From NCBI GenBank assembly GCA_016715625.1, contig JADJZU010000009.1, positions 1-64,000 on the forward strand: a stretch of 64,000 bases of DNA, in the 5' to 3' direction. Positions 27,363 to 36,276 of this stretch are shown piece after piece. The DNA comes from Bacteroidota bacterium. GTDB taxonomy: Bacteria; Bacteroidota; Bacteroidia; Chitinophagales; LD1. Numbering within the stretch: position 1 is the stretch's first letter; each line of letters starts with the position of its first letter. A program made the translations under genes and the position numbers. The notes under the pieces were generated by a model, which worked only from the letters and a program-made list of their open reading frames with translations, searched no databases and had not been told where the DNA came from.

Positions 27363-28172
27363 ATGGAGAGCCTGCTTACAGAAATTGCAAAAGCCTTTAC
27401 CGTCCACTTTTTGACGGAGGCTGTTCGCTATGTTTTGTTTGCCGGGGGCACATTTCTGGTTTTTTGGGTGCTCCTGCGAAAGAAATTGGACCATCGACTC
27501 ATACAGAATAAACTTTCTACCGATAGACAACTGAAACGCGAATTTCTTTTCAGCATGAGCAGCATTGCTGTGTTTTCTTGTACCGGACTTGGAATTTATT
27601 TTGGTGTGAAGGCCGGCTACGGTGCTATTTATAAAGACATACACACTTACGGCATTGCTTATTTCATACTTTCTTTTCCATTAAGCATTTTGATTCATGA
27701 TACGTATTTCTATTGGACACATCGATTGATGCATCATCCCAAACTTTACAAGCATATACATTTGGTTCATCATCAAAGTACCAATCCTTCTCCATGGGCT
27801 GCTTATTCATTTCACCCTTACGAAGCTTTTATCCAGGGCCTTATTGGTCCCATTTTGGTTTTGGTAGTTCCCATGCATATCTATACCTTACTTTTCTTTG
27901 GCTTCTATCAAATTACCTACAATGTATTCGGGCATTTGAGCTTTGAACTTTTCCCTGCAGGATTTACCCAAAGCAAATGGCTTTTTTGGCATAACACCAC
28001 TACGCATCACAATATGCACCACCGTTATTTTAATTCAAACTTTACCATCTATTTTAATTTCTGGGATAGAATTATGGGAACATTGCATCCGCACTATGAT
28101 GAACAGTTTGAAGAAGTAGCCGGGCGAACTCCAACTAAAAAATCTTTTGAGCCTTCGCAGAATGCTGCATAG
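27363..28172 (+). CDS. Sterol desaturase/fatty-acid hydroxylase superfamily membrane protein
   Basis: 269 residues, four or five membrane helices, and the di-iron histidine clusters of the superfamily: HDTYFYWTHRLMHH near 114-127, HLVHHQS near 138, and HNTTTHHNMHHRYF near 208-221. These enzymes hydroxylate or desaturate lipids, sterols or carotenoids (CrtZ/CrtW are relatives). It starts directly at the GH27 stop. With a carotenoid cluster 24 kb away, a carotenoid ring role is possible but unsupported by location. C-terminal ~30 residues are hydrophilic. Confidence 0.85.
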   Translation: MESLLTEIAKAFTVHFLTEAVRYVLFAGGTFLVFWVLLRKKLDHRLIQNKLSTDRQLKREFLFSMSSIAVFSCTGLGIYFGVKAGYGAIYKDIHTYGIAYFILSFPLSILIHDTYFYWTHRLMHHPKLYKHIHLVHHQSTNPSPWAAYSFHPYEAFIQGLIGPILVLVVPMHIYTLLFFGFYQITYNVFGHLSFELFPAGFTQSKWLFWHNTTTHHNMHHRYFNSNFTIYFNFWDRIMGTLHPHYDEQFEEVAGRTPTKKSFEPSQNAA

Positions 28173-28212
28173 AGAAAGACGAGCTTTTTCACAACACCAC
28201 CATTCAGAATAT

Positions 28213-28848
28213 ATGAGCTTTGAAATTTATTTGCGCCCTACCTCTTTTATTGACACCGAAAATCCAGCAGTAGTTGCCTATGCCCAAGCAAAAACAGCCG
28301 CTGGTAAATCTATCCACGAAAAGGTAGTGGATTTATATTTAGCGGTTAGGGATGAAATACTGTATGACCCGTACCATTTAATTTTGAAACCGGAGTTGAT
28401 TTCAGCTTCACTCACGCTACAGCGCGGGAAAGGATATTGTATCGAGAAATCCTTGTTGTTAGCAGCGGTTGGGCGAATACATGGCATTCCCTCAAGGCTG
28501 GGGTTTTCCATTGTTCAAAATCACCTTTCTACACAGAAATTTGTAGACATGCTGCGCACCGACAAGTTTGTGTTTCATGGGTATAACGAGTTTTGGATTG
28601 AGGACCGATGGGTAAAATGCACTCCTGCTTTTAATAAAAGCCTCTGCGAAAAGTTTGGCACCCATGCTTTAGATTTTGATGGGCAAAATGATTCCATTTT
28701 TCAAGAATACAACGGGGGTAAAAAATATATGAACTACTTGCATGAATATGGGCAGTTTGACGACCTGCCCTATGATTTGTTTGTTTCTGAGTTGAAAAAG
28801 CACTACGGACATCTTTTTGAAACAGATCGCGAAAAAGTATTCTCTTGA
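28213..28848 (+). CDS. Transglutaminase-like superfamily protein
   Basis: 211 residues from MSFEIYLRPT (ATG 28213). The papain-like triad is suggested by C in GKGYCIEKSLLLAA near residue 79 and H in FHGYNEFWIEDRW near 120, followed by VKCTPAFN where the Asp/Asn is normally in the next strand. HGIPSRLGFS sits before the His, as in bacterial transglutaminase-like peptidases. No signal peptide. It follows the desaturase gene by 40 bp. Cys protease, amidase or non-catalytic role cannot be separated. Confidence 0.8.
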   Translation: MSFEIYLRPTSFIDTENPAVVAYAQAKTAAGKSIHEKVVDLYLAVRDEILYDPYHLILKPELISASLTLQRGKGYCIEKSLLLAAVGRIHGIPSRLGFSIVQNHLSTQKFVDMLRTDKFVFHGYNEFWIEDRWVKCTPAFNKSLCEKFGTHALDFDGQNDSIFQEYNGGKKYMNYLHEYGQFDDLPYDLFVSELKKHYGHLFETDREKVFS

Positions 28849-28898
28849 GCATGACTTTTTTTGTCTCTTTTATTTAATCACTAACCAACCTATTTGAC

Positions 28899-30392
28899 AT
28901 GAAGTTTGAAGAATATATAATGCATGATGCTACCTCGCTTGCTCAGCTCGTCAAAAAGAAAGAGGTAAGCCCTGAAGAATTGTTACAGACAGCCATTTCA
29001 AGAGCAGAGGAAGTAAACCCGAAGATAAATGCTGTAGTGACCAAACTGTATGATCTGGGTAAGGAGCAATTGAAAAACATTAAACCGGACGCTCCGTTGG
29101 CCGGAGTTCCCTACCTGATAAAAGATTTGGGACCGCAGTTGAAAGGTACGCGTTACACCTGCGGCTCGCGCATTTTACAGGATTTTATTTCGCCCGAAAA
29201 CTCTGTGGTTACGGATCGTATGCTATCAGCCGGGCTAATCATTTTTGGAAAGACAAATACTCCGGAGTTTGGTTTGACGCCCTGGACAGAGCCTGCCTTG
29301 TTTGGTGCGGCACACAATCCATGGAATCTGGATTATACCACAGGGGGTAGAAGTGGCGGCAGCGCTGCAGCAGTGGCTTCCGGAATTGTGCCAATGGCCA
29401 GTGCAAACGATGGTGGAGGTTCTATTCGCATTCCAGCCAGTTGCAATGGACTATTCGCTATGAAACCGACTCGCGGTCGAATTACCCTGGGGCCGTATCT
29501 GGGCGAAGGATGGGGTGGCGCAGTCAATGAGGGTGTAATTTCGAGAAGTGTACGCGATAGTGCATTGTATTATGATTTGGTTCACGGCAGCACCGAAGGC
29601 GACCCCTACCATGTAAAGCCCCCTGAGCATCCCTTTGTTCAAGAAATTTCTAAAATACCACGGAAACTTAAAATCGGATTTACTACAAAAATGCCGGATG
29701 GATTAAATACACCCGTGGATGAGGAGAACGTCAAAGCGATGGCTCATACGGTGCAGTTATTGCGATCACTGGGGCACGAGGTGCAGGAGGTAGAACTGCC
29801 GTATAAGAAAGAGGTGCTGACTGATTTGTTATATGCGATGGTGTATGGCGAAACCTCGGCCACGCTTGATTATATAGGCGAACAAAGGGGACGAAAACCA
29901 CACAGGAGTGAGGTGGAGCCCAACACTTGGTTACTTTATAAACTGGGCAAATCATTTTCGGCCAATGCGTTTGCTTTGGCAAAATTGAAATGGAACGAAG
30001 TAAACCGAAAGCTGGCTGATTTTCACAAGGACTATGACTTGCTGCTAACTCCTACGCTCGGGATGCGGCCCTTTAAAATCGGGGCGATGAATAATCCTCC
30101 TGCGGAGGAAATTTCTTTACGCGTACTTAATGCTTTGGGTATTTCGTCCATCATCCGGTATACCGGCATGATTGAGAAAATTGCTGAGAAAACATTTAGT
30201 TGGATTCCCTATGCTCCATTGGCCAATATCACCGGGCAACCGGCTATGACTGTTCCCTTGTATTGGACCACTGATGAACTACCGGTGGGTGTTATGTTCA
30301 CCGCTCCACTTGGCGATGAAGGAACTTTGTTTCAGTTAGCCGCGCAGTTGGAGAAAGCGCAACCTTGGTTTAGTAAGCAGCCTAAGTTGTAA
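28899..30392 (+). CDS. Amidase, amidase-signature family
   Basis: 497-residue Ser-cisSer-Lys hydrolase. Lys75 in PYLIKDLG, cis-Ser S152 in TTGGRSGGSAAAVASG and nucleophile S175 in DGGGSIRIPAS are all present. Related to GatA but no GatB/GatC is adjacent and the GatA-specific context is missing, so a 6-aminohexanoate-cyclic-dimer-hydrolase-like or fatty-acid-amide-hydrolase-like enzyme acting on small amides is more likely. No leader peptide. Same strand as the transglutaminase gene, 50 bp downstream; the marR operon follows after 98 bp. Confidence 0.9.
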   Translation: MKFEEYIMHDATSLAQLVKKKEVSPEELLQTAISRAEEVNPKINAVVTKLYDLGKEQLKNIKPDAPLAGVPYLIKDLGPQLKGTRYTCGSRILQDFISPENSVVTDRMLSAGLIIFGKTNTPEFGLTPWTEPALFGAAHNPWNLDYTTGGRSGGSAAAVASGIVPMASANDGGGSIRIPASCNGLFAMKPTRGRITLGPYLGEGWGGAVNEGVISRSVRDSALYYDLVHGSTEGDPYHVKPPEHPFVQEISKIPRKLKIGFTTKMPDGLNTPVDEENVKAMAHTVQLLRSLGHEVQEVELPYKKEVLTDLLYAMVYGETSATLDYIGEQRGRKPHRSEVEPNTWLLYKLGKSFSANAFALAKLKWNEVNRKLADFHKDYDLLLTPTLGMRPFKIGAMNNPPAEEISLRVLNALGISSIIRYTGMIEKIAEKTFSWIPYAPLANITGQPAMTVPLYWTTDELPVGVMFTAPLGDEGTLFQLAAQLEKAQPWFSKQPKL

Positions 30393-30461
30393 ATAATTAT
30401 CCGAGATTTAATCAGTACACTCGTACATCACTATTGTGCCTTTATAAGGTGTATGGTAATG

Positions 30462-30475
30462 ATTGTCTATACAAT
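30462..30475. promoter_or_regulatory. Predicted MarR operator, site 1
   Basis: Inverted repeat ATTGT-N4-ACAAT, 15 bp before the marR ATG and just before TACATTTG (30479-30486), a perfect -7 element. The 14-mer core and the following TTATTA recur at 30964 before the pirin gene. Confidence 0.72.
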
Positions 30476-30490
30476 TATTACATTTGTGGT

Positions 30491-30946
30491 ATGGCAACAA
30501 TTGAGCAAGAAATCAAGCAACAGAAAAAATTCGGAAGCGAATACGAAAAATTGGCAGTAAACATCATGTTTACCAGTGGCTGGCTGTATAACCTGAACGC
30601 AGCCAGATTTAAAAAATTTGATATTACTCCGGAACAATACAATGTGTTACGCATCCTTCGTGGTTCTTTTCCCAAACCCATGATGTTAAGTGATATAACC
30701 TGCCGCATGTTGGATAAAAGCAGCAATGCTACCCGTCTGGTAGAAAAGTTGAGAATGAAAGGATACGTTAAACGTGAACTGTGTCCATCCAATCGCAGGC
30801 AGGTGGATATAGTAGTTACGGAGAAGGGACTCTCTCTCTTAACCAAGATTGATAACGAGTCTGCGGAATGGGAAAATACCCTCCGAGGTGTTACCAAAAC
30901 GGAGGCTCAGGAACTCAATCGACTGCTGGATAAGTTAAGAAAATAA
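30491..30946 (+). CDS. MarR family transcriptional regulator
   Basis: 151-residue winged-helix regulator from MATIEQEIKQ (ATG 30491). Helix-turn-helix and wing at about residues 50-115: EQYNVLRILRGSFPKP, SDITCRMLDKSSNATRLVEK, then LCPSNRRQVDIVVTEKG. No redox-sensing cysteine pair is obvious in the N-terminal helix. It heads the operon with pirin, FMN reductase, DoxX and a DODA-like dioxygenase, and operator copies flank it, so autorepression is likely. A second paralogue is at 59938. Confidence 0.92.
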   Translation: MATIEQEIKQQKKFGSEYEKLAVNIMFTSGWLYNLNAARFKKFDITPEQYNVLRILRGSFPKPMMLSDITCRMLDKSSNATRLVEKLRMKGYVKRELCPSNRRQVDIVVTEKGLSLLTKIDNESAEWENTLRGVTKTEAQELNRLLDKLRK

Positions 30947-30963
30947 AATTAGCAATTACAAAT

Positions 30964-30994
30964 ATTGTAGATACAATTATTATATCTACATTTG
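30964..30994 (+). promoter_or_regulatory. Pirin-operon promoter with overlapping MarR operator, site 2
   Basis: TTG (30965-30967), 19-nt spacer, TACATTTG (30987-30994): a full Bacteroidota promoter ending 8 bp before the pirin ATG. The palindrome ATTGT-AGAT-ACAAT (30964-30977) covers its -33 element. Confidence 0.72.
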
Positions 30995-31002
30995 ATGTAG
31001 AT

Positions 31003-31872
31003 ATGAAAAAGCAAATCGAAAAAATAATGAGTCCGCCCGCACCCCATATGGTGGGCGATGGTTTTCGGGTTCACAATTTCTTTCCTGGTCCACACGGTGA
31101 AATGACCCGAATGAGTCCGTTTTTTATGATGGACTATAATTCAAAAGTAGAGTTTCCTGCCTCAGAACATCAGCGGGGAGTGGGGGTACACCCACATCGA
31201 GGTTTTGAAACCGTTACACTTGCCTATGCCGGAAAAGTGGCACATCATGATAGTGCCGGCAATAGTGGTGTAATTGGCGAGGGAGATGTGCAATGGATGA
31301 CAGCTGCCAGTGGAGTGTTGCACAAAGAATACCATGAAAAAGAGTTTGCACGTGTTGGTGGAGCGTTTCACATGGTGCAGCTATGGGTGAATCTTCCTGC
31401 AAAGAATAAAATGGATCCGCCAAGATATCAGGCCATTACCCGGGAGCAGATGGGTAAATATTTTTTGCCTGATGGTAAAGGCCGCGTAGATGTAGTAGCT
31501 GGTCATTTTAAAGAAATAAAGGGTGCTGCCTCCACATTTACACCGATGCACGTTTACAACCTCTATTTAGATGCCAACGCAAAAATTGACTTTGAGTTGC
31601 CTGAACATTACAATACCGGAATTCTGGTTTTGGAGGGTAATGCAACGATAAATGGTGAATGGGTGAATCAGGACCATTTAACACTCTTCGCTAATGTAGG
31701 AACAGAGATTGCTATTGAAACTACGACAGCTGCCAAGTTATTAGTGCTGAGCGGTGAACCTATTCAAGAGCCTATTGTAGCGTATGGTCCTTTCCTGATG
31801 AACACAAAAGCAGAGATTATTCAAGCTTATGATGATGTGAATGCCGGCAAGTTTGGAGTGTTAGAAGATTGA
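31003..31872 (+). CDS. Pirin family protein
   Basis: Bicupin metal-binding protein, 289 residues. The N-terminal cupin has the pirin signature GVGVHPHRGFETVTLAYAG near residue 60 and the His/Glu metal ligands (H65, H67, then HKEYHEKE near 106). Pirins in bacteria act as quercetin 2,3-dioxygenase-like enzymes or redox/electrophile-response proteins. Second gene of the marR operon, with its own promoter and MarR operator just upstream. Function in this operon is probably quinone or flavonoid stress. Confidence 0.92.
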   Translation: MKKQIEKIMSPPAPHMVGDGFRVHNFFPGPHGEMTRMSPFFMMDYNSKVEFPASEHQRGVGVHPHRGFETVTLAYAGKVAHHDSAGNSGVIGEGDVQWMTAASGVLHKEYHEKEFARVGGAFHMVQLWVNLPAKNKMDPPRYQAITREQMGKYFLPDGKGRVDVVAGHFKEIKGAASTFTPMHVYNLYLDANAKIDFELPEHYNTGILVLEGNATINGEWVNQDHLTLFANVGTEIAIETTTAAKLLVLSGEPIQEPIVAYGPFLMNTKAEIIQAYDDVNAGKFGVLED

Positions 31873-31910
31873 AGTAGTATTAGAAATAGAATATCAAAAA
31901 AACTCAGCAG

Positions 31911-32492
31911 ATGAAAATTACCATTGTAAGCGGAAGTCCCCGTAAAGAGAGCGTAACAGTTAGAGTGGCCAAGCACCTTTTAAAAACGTTTCAGGAAAAA
32001 TATCCTCAACATGAGTTTCATTTACTGAATTTGCAGGAGCATTCCATGCCTTTTGTAGAAAAAGTATGGAGTACAATGAACGATGTGCCACAGGAATTCA
32101 AGGCAGTTGCAGATAAAATATATTCAGCCGAAGCTTTTGTGCTGGTAACACCGGAATACAACGGTAGCATGAGTAGTGCTTTACGAAATTTATTCGACCA
32201 TTTTCCAAAGCAGAACAAGAAAGTATTTGGTATTGTAACCGCCAGCGATGGAGCCATGGGTGGAATTCGTGCCGCAGTAGCGATGCAAAATCAGATTTGT
32301 GCTTGGTTTGGTATTCCTTGTCCTCAAATGCTGGTAGTGGGCAACATGGATAAAAAATTTGATGCGGAGGGCCAGCTTATAGATGAAAAATTCGGTAATA
32401 ATATATTGAATTTTACTACTGAGTTTATCTGGTTATCCGAAGCTGTTGCCTCCAAAAAAGTAATGGATAATCAAAAGCAGCTTAATGCTTAA
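31911..32492 (+). CDS. NADPH-dependent FMN reductase
   Basis: 193-residue flavodoxin-like oxidoreductase. The phosphate-binding loop is VSGSPRKESVTVRVA (5-19) and the FMN/NADPH site VTPEYNGSMSSALRNLFDH sits near 78-96. Such proteins reduce FMN, quinones or azo compounds with NADPH. Thirty-eight bp after pirin in the MarR operon, in keeping with quinone detoxification. No iron-sulfur cluster motif. Confidence 0.92.
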   Translation: MKITIVSGSPRKESVTVRVAKHLLKTFQEKYPQHEFHLLNLQEHSMPFVEKVWSTMNDVPQEFKAVADKIYSAEAFVLVTPEYNGSMSSALRNLFDHFPKQNKKVFGIVTASDGAMGGIRAAVAMQNQICAWFGIPCPQMLVVGNMDKKFDAEGQLIDEKFGNNILNFTTEFIWLSEAVASKKVMDNQKQLNA

Positions 32493-32522
32493 ACAGCTTG
32501 TTATTGAAACGTAAAACACATA

Positions 32523-32939
32523 ATGATGACAAAGACCGTTCTTACCACAAAAATTTCTGATACTCAATTGAGTTTAGCATTACTCATAATCCGAGTTACT
32601 GTGGGCGTGCTGATGGCCTATCATGGCTATGGAAAACTCATCAATTTTGCTGAATACGAACCCAAGTTTATGGAGTTTCTAGGAATGAGTAAAAATCTAT
32701 CATTAGGCCTGGTTGTCTTTTCTGAGTTTTTTTGCTCAGTGTTTCTCATCTTGGGTCTGCTGACGCGATTAGCCCTTATTCCCCTCTCTATCACTATGCT
32801 GGTGGCTGCTTTTCAAGCGCATGGCGGACAAATTTTTGGTGAGGGAGAAATGGCCTTCCTGTATCTGGCCATTTATGTTTCATTATTGTTGACAGGAGCC
32901 GGAAAATATAGTGCCGATGCCTTCCTCTTCGACAAGTAG
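32523..32939 (+). CDS. DoxX family membrane protein
   Basis: 138 residues, four membrane helices. TVGVLMAYHGYGKLINF near residues 28-44 and VFSEFFCSVFLILGLLTRLALIP near 66-88 are the DoxX family signature. DoxX-type proteins are often induced together with MarR-controlled quinone or electrophile resistance genes; some form part of a thiosulfate:quinone oxidoreductase. Fourth gene of the operon, 30 bp after the FMN reductase. Confidence 0.9.
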   Translation: MMTKTVLTTKISDTQLSLALLIIRVTVGVLMAYHGYGKLINFAEYEPKFMEFLGMSKNLSLGLVVFSEFFCSVFLILGLLTRLALIPLSITMLVAAFQAHGGQIFGEGEMAFLYLAIYVSLLLTGAGKYSADAFLFDK

Positions 32940-32945
32940 AGGCAC

Positions 32946-33827
32946 ATGAATCGTTTGTCTTTCCTACAATCAATGGCTACAAGTTTTATGGGTGTTTCCT
33001 CGCTTAAAGAATTGCGCAAATATTCGGAAGGATTTACTTCTTCCGAAAAAGTAATGCCTTTGTTATTTGTAGGTCATGGTTCGCCCATGAATGCTATCGA
33101 AGACAATGAGTTTTCGAAGCGGTGGGAACAAATGGGCAAAGAGATTGCACAGCCGGCAGCGGTGTTGTGCATTAGTGCACACTGGCTAACGCGTGGTACA
33201 CATGTTACAGCTATGGATCAGCCCACGACCATACACGACTTTGGTGGTTTTCCGCAGGCTTTATTTGATGTGCAATATCCTGCACCGGGAAATAGTACAC
33301 TGGCAACTGAGGTAAAGGGCCTGATAAAATCTACGAATGTGGGCTTAAATCACGATTGGGGTTTAGATCACGGCACTTGGAGTGTGGTAAAGCGTATGTA
33401 TCCCGATGCAAAAATTCCTGTGCTGCAGTTAAGCATTGACTACAACAAGCCCGCACAGTATCATTTTGAACTGGCTAAAGAATTGGCTGCTTTGCGCAAA
33501 AAGGGGGTGCTGATAATCGGCAGCGGCAACATGGTGCACAATCTGGGTATGATTGCCTGGAGTAAAATAAACGAACCGGAATACGGATTTGATTGGGCGC
33601 ATGAAATAAATGCGGTGTTTAAGAAGAATATTTCAGAGCGTAACTTTCTGCCTTTAATAAACTATGAGAGTTTAGGCACTGCCGCCAAGCTGGCTGTGCC
33701 TACCCCTGACCATTACTATCCCCTGATTTATACACTTGGATTGATGGAAAAGAGCGATGATGTTTCTTTTTTCAATGACAAGGCCGTTGGTGGTTCATTG
33801 ACCATGACTTCGTTTAAAACAGCTTAA
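32946..33827 (+). CDS. ygiD: Extradiol (LigB/DODA-type) dioxygenase, YgiD-like
   Basis: 293 residues. After an odd N-terminal stretch of about 30 residues (MNRLSFLQSMATSFMGVSS, possibly a Tat/secretory-like leader) comes PLLFVGHGSPMNAIEDNEF, the start of the 4,5-DOPA extradiol dioxygenase family, with metal ligands in HGSPM, CISAHW and GSGNMVHNLG. Ring cleavage of a catechol is expected. Last gene of the MarR operon, 6 bp after DoxX; pirin, reductase and dioxygenase together point to aromatic/quinone handling. Confidence 0.9.
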   Translation: MNRLSFLQSMATSFMGVSSLKELRKYSEGFTSSEKVMPLLFVGHGSPMNAIEDNEFSKRWEQMGKEIAQPAAVLCISAHWLTRGTHVTAMDQPTTIHDFGGFPQALFDVQYPAPGNSTLATEVKGLIKSTNVGLNHDWGLDHGTWSVVKRMYPDAKIPVLQLSIDYNKPAQYHFELAKELAALRKKGVLIIGSGNMVHNLGMIAWSKINEPEYGFDWAHEINAVFKKNISERNFLPLINYESLGTAAKLAVPTPDHYYPLIYTLGLMEKSDDVSFFNDKAVGGSLTMTSFKTA

Positions 33828-34418
33828 TTCTTCGATTTATACACGCTATCTTTCTGTTGCTCAGCCAATAGCTGTGGGATAGGGATTCTTGAATCCACTC
33901 TTCCTCGTTTGTAATTTTAATGATTTTATAAGCTTATTGTTACTGAAACAGATGATGTAATCACTTTTACTTGTGCCGTAAAACAGCATAAAGCAGATAT
34001 TTTTTTGCGAAGTTTTTTAACCGATCTTACCACTTCCGCTTCGCTTGACCTCCAAATAGCCGAAAGTAGTTACATCTGCCAACTTCTGTTGCTGGATTAT
34101 CCTATACCTCAACTCACCTCAGTAGAATAGGGGAAATGTTTAATCTATCCGAAAGGATTTACATCATTGAAGGTACTCATAGGTGGGTAAAATGTCGGCA
34201 CACTGGGTGCACTACTACCTTTACAGCATCCAGGGGGCTCTTTTTTACTAGGTATGAGCAGGGATTGTATCAGGGCATCTCCAACGTATCCCTACAATCT
34301 CAAGCAGGGGAACCTGTTTTCTGTTTTACGTTTGCCATTTTGCAATAACCACTTATCAAAGCCACTTGTTATATTTCAACTGCAATCCTCTTTTTAACCC
34401 GGCATATAACACCACCAC
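33828..34418. other. Non-coding gap of 591 bp
   Basis: No convincing gene. On the minus strand 33823-33915 encodes an isolated 30-codon tail (NYKRGRVDSRIPIP, LLAEQQKDSV, ending in TAA) preceded at once by a stop, possibly the remnant of a lost gene. A 70-codon plus-strand frame at 34136 lacks any protein character. GATTGTA near 34263 and TACAATC near 34292 form a weak inverted repeat. The cyclase promoter should lie near 34350-34400 but I see no clean TAnnTTTG. Confidence 0.5.
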
Positions 34419-36272
34419 ATGACAACTGAAGATCTGAAAGCTGCCGTAAAAGAAATAGAGCAACTCTATAAAAAGCGATTGTATGCTGAGGTGGAAGCCC
34501 AGGTAAAAAGCCTATTGCCACAGGCGCAATGGTTGCAGGATACCGAACAGGAAATAGCTTTGAAGGGATGGCAGGTACTCGCCATTTTGTTTTCCGGGCG
34601 AAAAACCGAAGCCCTCACTTTAGCGGAACAATTACTGCACAAAGCACAGCAACATGGCCTTCCGGAATTGGAAGCCCGTGCACATCAGGTAATGGGTATG
34701 GTTTACAGGAATCTGCCCGACTACAAGTCGGCTGTGTATCATGCACAACAGGGTGCTGCCCTATATGAAAGTATAGGAGATAAAACAAAGCTTGCCAGCA
34801 TGATGCTAGATGCCGGTGCTTGTTCCTACCTGTTGGGCGATAATGCCAATTCCCTAATTTATATGAGCAGAGCATTGTCCCTATATGAAGAGTTGGGTAT
34901 GATGCTGCAAGTGGCCGAATGCACACTAAACCTGGGTGCTGTTTTTGATGCGGTGAACGAGTATGCCAAGGCGATGGAGTATTTTGAAAAAGCACTGGTA
35001 GTATATAGAGAACTTGGCACTGAGAAGGATGTAGCATTGATACTGGAGAACATGGGCGTGGTGTATTTTCACATGGGCGAGATGAACAAGAGCATTCAGT
35101 CTTTGGAAGAGGCCCTTCGCATTGGCGAAAAATTGCAGAGAGTTGAAAGTTTGTCTACGTTAAATAACCTCATGTCAATATATGAATCGAATAAACTTTA
35201 CGATAAAGCGATGGCTTGTAGTAAACGTTGTGTAGAACTACAGGCATTGTTAGACGATCCCGTAGGTGAAGCTATGGCCATTGGTAACATGGGGTCGTTG
35301 TATGTCAAAACTGACTACGAAGGTTTTGAACCGGTTGTAGGCGAAGAATATTTATTGAAAGCGGTGAGTACTTTGGAACAATATGGTGTAACAAGATCTG
35401 TATTCGATTTTGAAAAGAGCTTAGCTCACTTATACTGCTACCAGAAGCGTTGGGAGGAAGCTTACCTACATTTGGAGAAATTTTATGAGTTAGAAAAAAA
35501 ATACAAGTCAGACGAGGCAAAACAACAGGCCGGCCTGGCACATTTTGCGAGAGTGCAGGCCGATTTAGAGCGCGAGCAGGAGCTAAAAGTGGCCGTATTC
35601 AAAGCCAAAGAAAACATTCTGCACAAGGTATTGCCGCCCCAAATAGCCGAGCGCATTGCCGATGGCGAAGAACAAATTGCCGATTATTTTCCTACCGTCA
35701 GCATTCTGTTTGCCGATATTGAAGGCTTTACGCCCATGACAGCCGATATGCCGGCACACTTAGTGGTTCATCTTCTCAACCATGTGTTTTGCCACTTCGA
35801 CCAGATTATGAAAAAACACGGTTGCGAAAAGATTAAAACCATTGGCGATGGATACATGGCCGTAGCGGGTGCCCCCACCGAATGTGCCGACCATGCCGAG
35901 CGGATGGCAGCCGCTGCAGTGGACATGATACAACCTCTGGAACTTCCGGAAGAAATTATCCCTTTCATCCCCGAGGGGAAGAAGTTCAGCATACGCATAG
36001 GCATACACACCGGCTCGGTAGTGGCGGGCGTAGTGGGTGAGGACCGCTTTGTGTATGATATATATTCCGATGCGGTAAACACCGCTGCGCGCATGGAGAG
36101 CCACGGGGAGAACGGCAGAATACATGTATCATCCGATTTTATGAAGCACCTTTCCAATCGTTTTTCTCAAACAAAAAACACAACGCACGGCATAAGCTTT
36201 GAAAGCCGTGGCGAAATGGAGATTAAAGGCAAAGGAAAGATGAAGACTTACTTTTTGAACACTTCGGACTAA
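34419..36272 (+). CDS. TPR-repeat class III adenylate/guanylate cyclase
   Basis: 617 residues, cytoplasmic. N-terminal two thirds (about 1-370) are tetratricopeptide repeats of 40 residues (ALSLYEELGMMLQVAECTLN). A short coiled coil (residues 385-410, then LHKVLPPQIAERIADGE) leads to the catalytic domain at about 425-610. Metal aspartates are in FADIEGFT and IKTIGDGYM; the transition-state pair is in NTAARMES. Makes cAMP (lysine in EKIKTIGD favours ATP) in response to protein-protein signals through the TPRs. Four bp separate it from a related, frameshifted cyclase, apparently a tandem duplication. Confidence 0.9.
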   Translation: MTTEDLKAAVKEIEQLYKKRLYAEVEAQVKSLLPQAQWLQDTEQEIALKGWQVLAILFSGRKTEALTLAEQLLHKAQQHGLPELEARAHQVMGMVYRNLPDYKSAVYHAQQGAALYESIGDKTKLASMMLDAGACSYLLGDNANSLIYMSRALSLYEELGMMLQVAECTLNLGAVFDAVNEYAKAMEYFEKALVVYRELGTEKDVALILENMGVVYFHMGEMNKSIQSLEEALRIGEKLQRVESLSTLNNLMSIYESNKLYDKAMACSKRCVELQALLDDPVGEAMAIGNMGSLYVKTDYEGFEPVVGEEYLLKAVSTLEQYGVTRSVFDFEKSLAHLYCYQKRWEEAYLHLEKFYELEKKYKSDEAKQQAGLAHFARVQADLEREQELKVAVFKAKENILHKVLPPQIAERIADGEEQIADYFPTVSILFADIEGFTPMTADMPAHLVVHLLNHVFCHFDQIMKKHGCEKIKTIGDGYMAVAGAPTECADHAERMAAAAVDMIQPLELPEEIIPFIPEGKKFSIRIGIHTGSVVAGVVGEDRFVYDIYSDAVNTAARMESHGENGRIHVSSDFMKHLSNRFSQTKNTTHGISFESRGEMEIKGKGKMKTYFLNTSD

Positions 36273-36276
36273 GTAT

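Noticed and set aside
33823..33915. Thirty-codon tail possibly left from a lost gene
   Set aside because: Too short to assign, preceded by a stop; mentioned only in the gap description.
34136..34348. 70-codon plus-strand frame in the non-coding gap
   Set aside because: No promoter, no motif, mixed composition.
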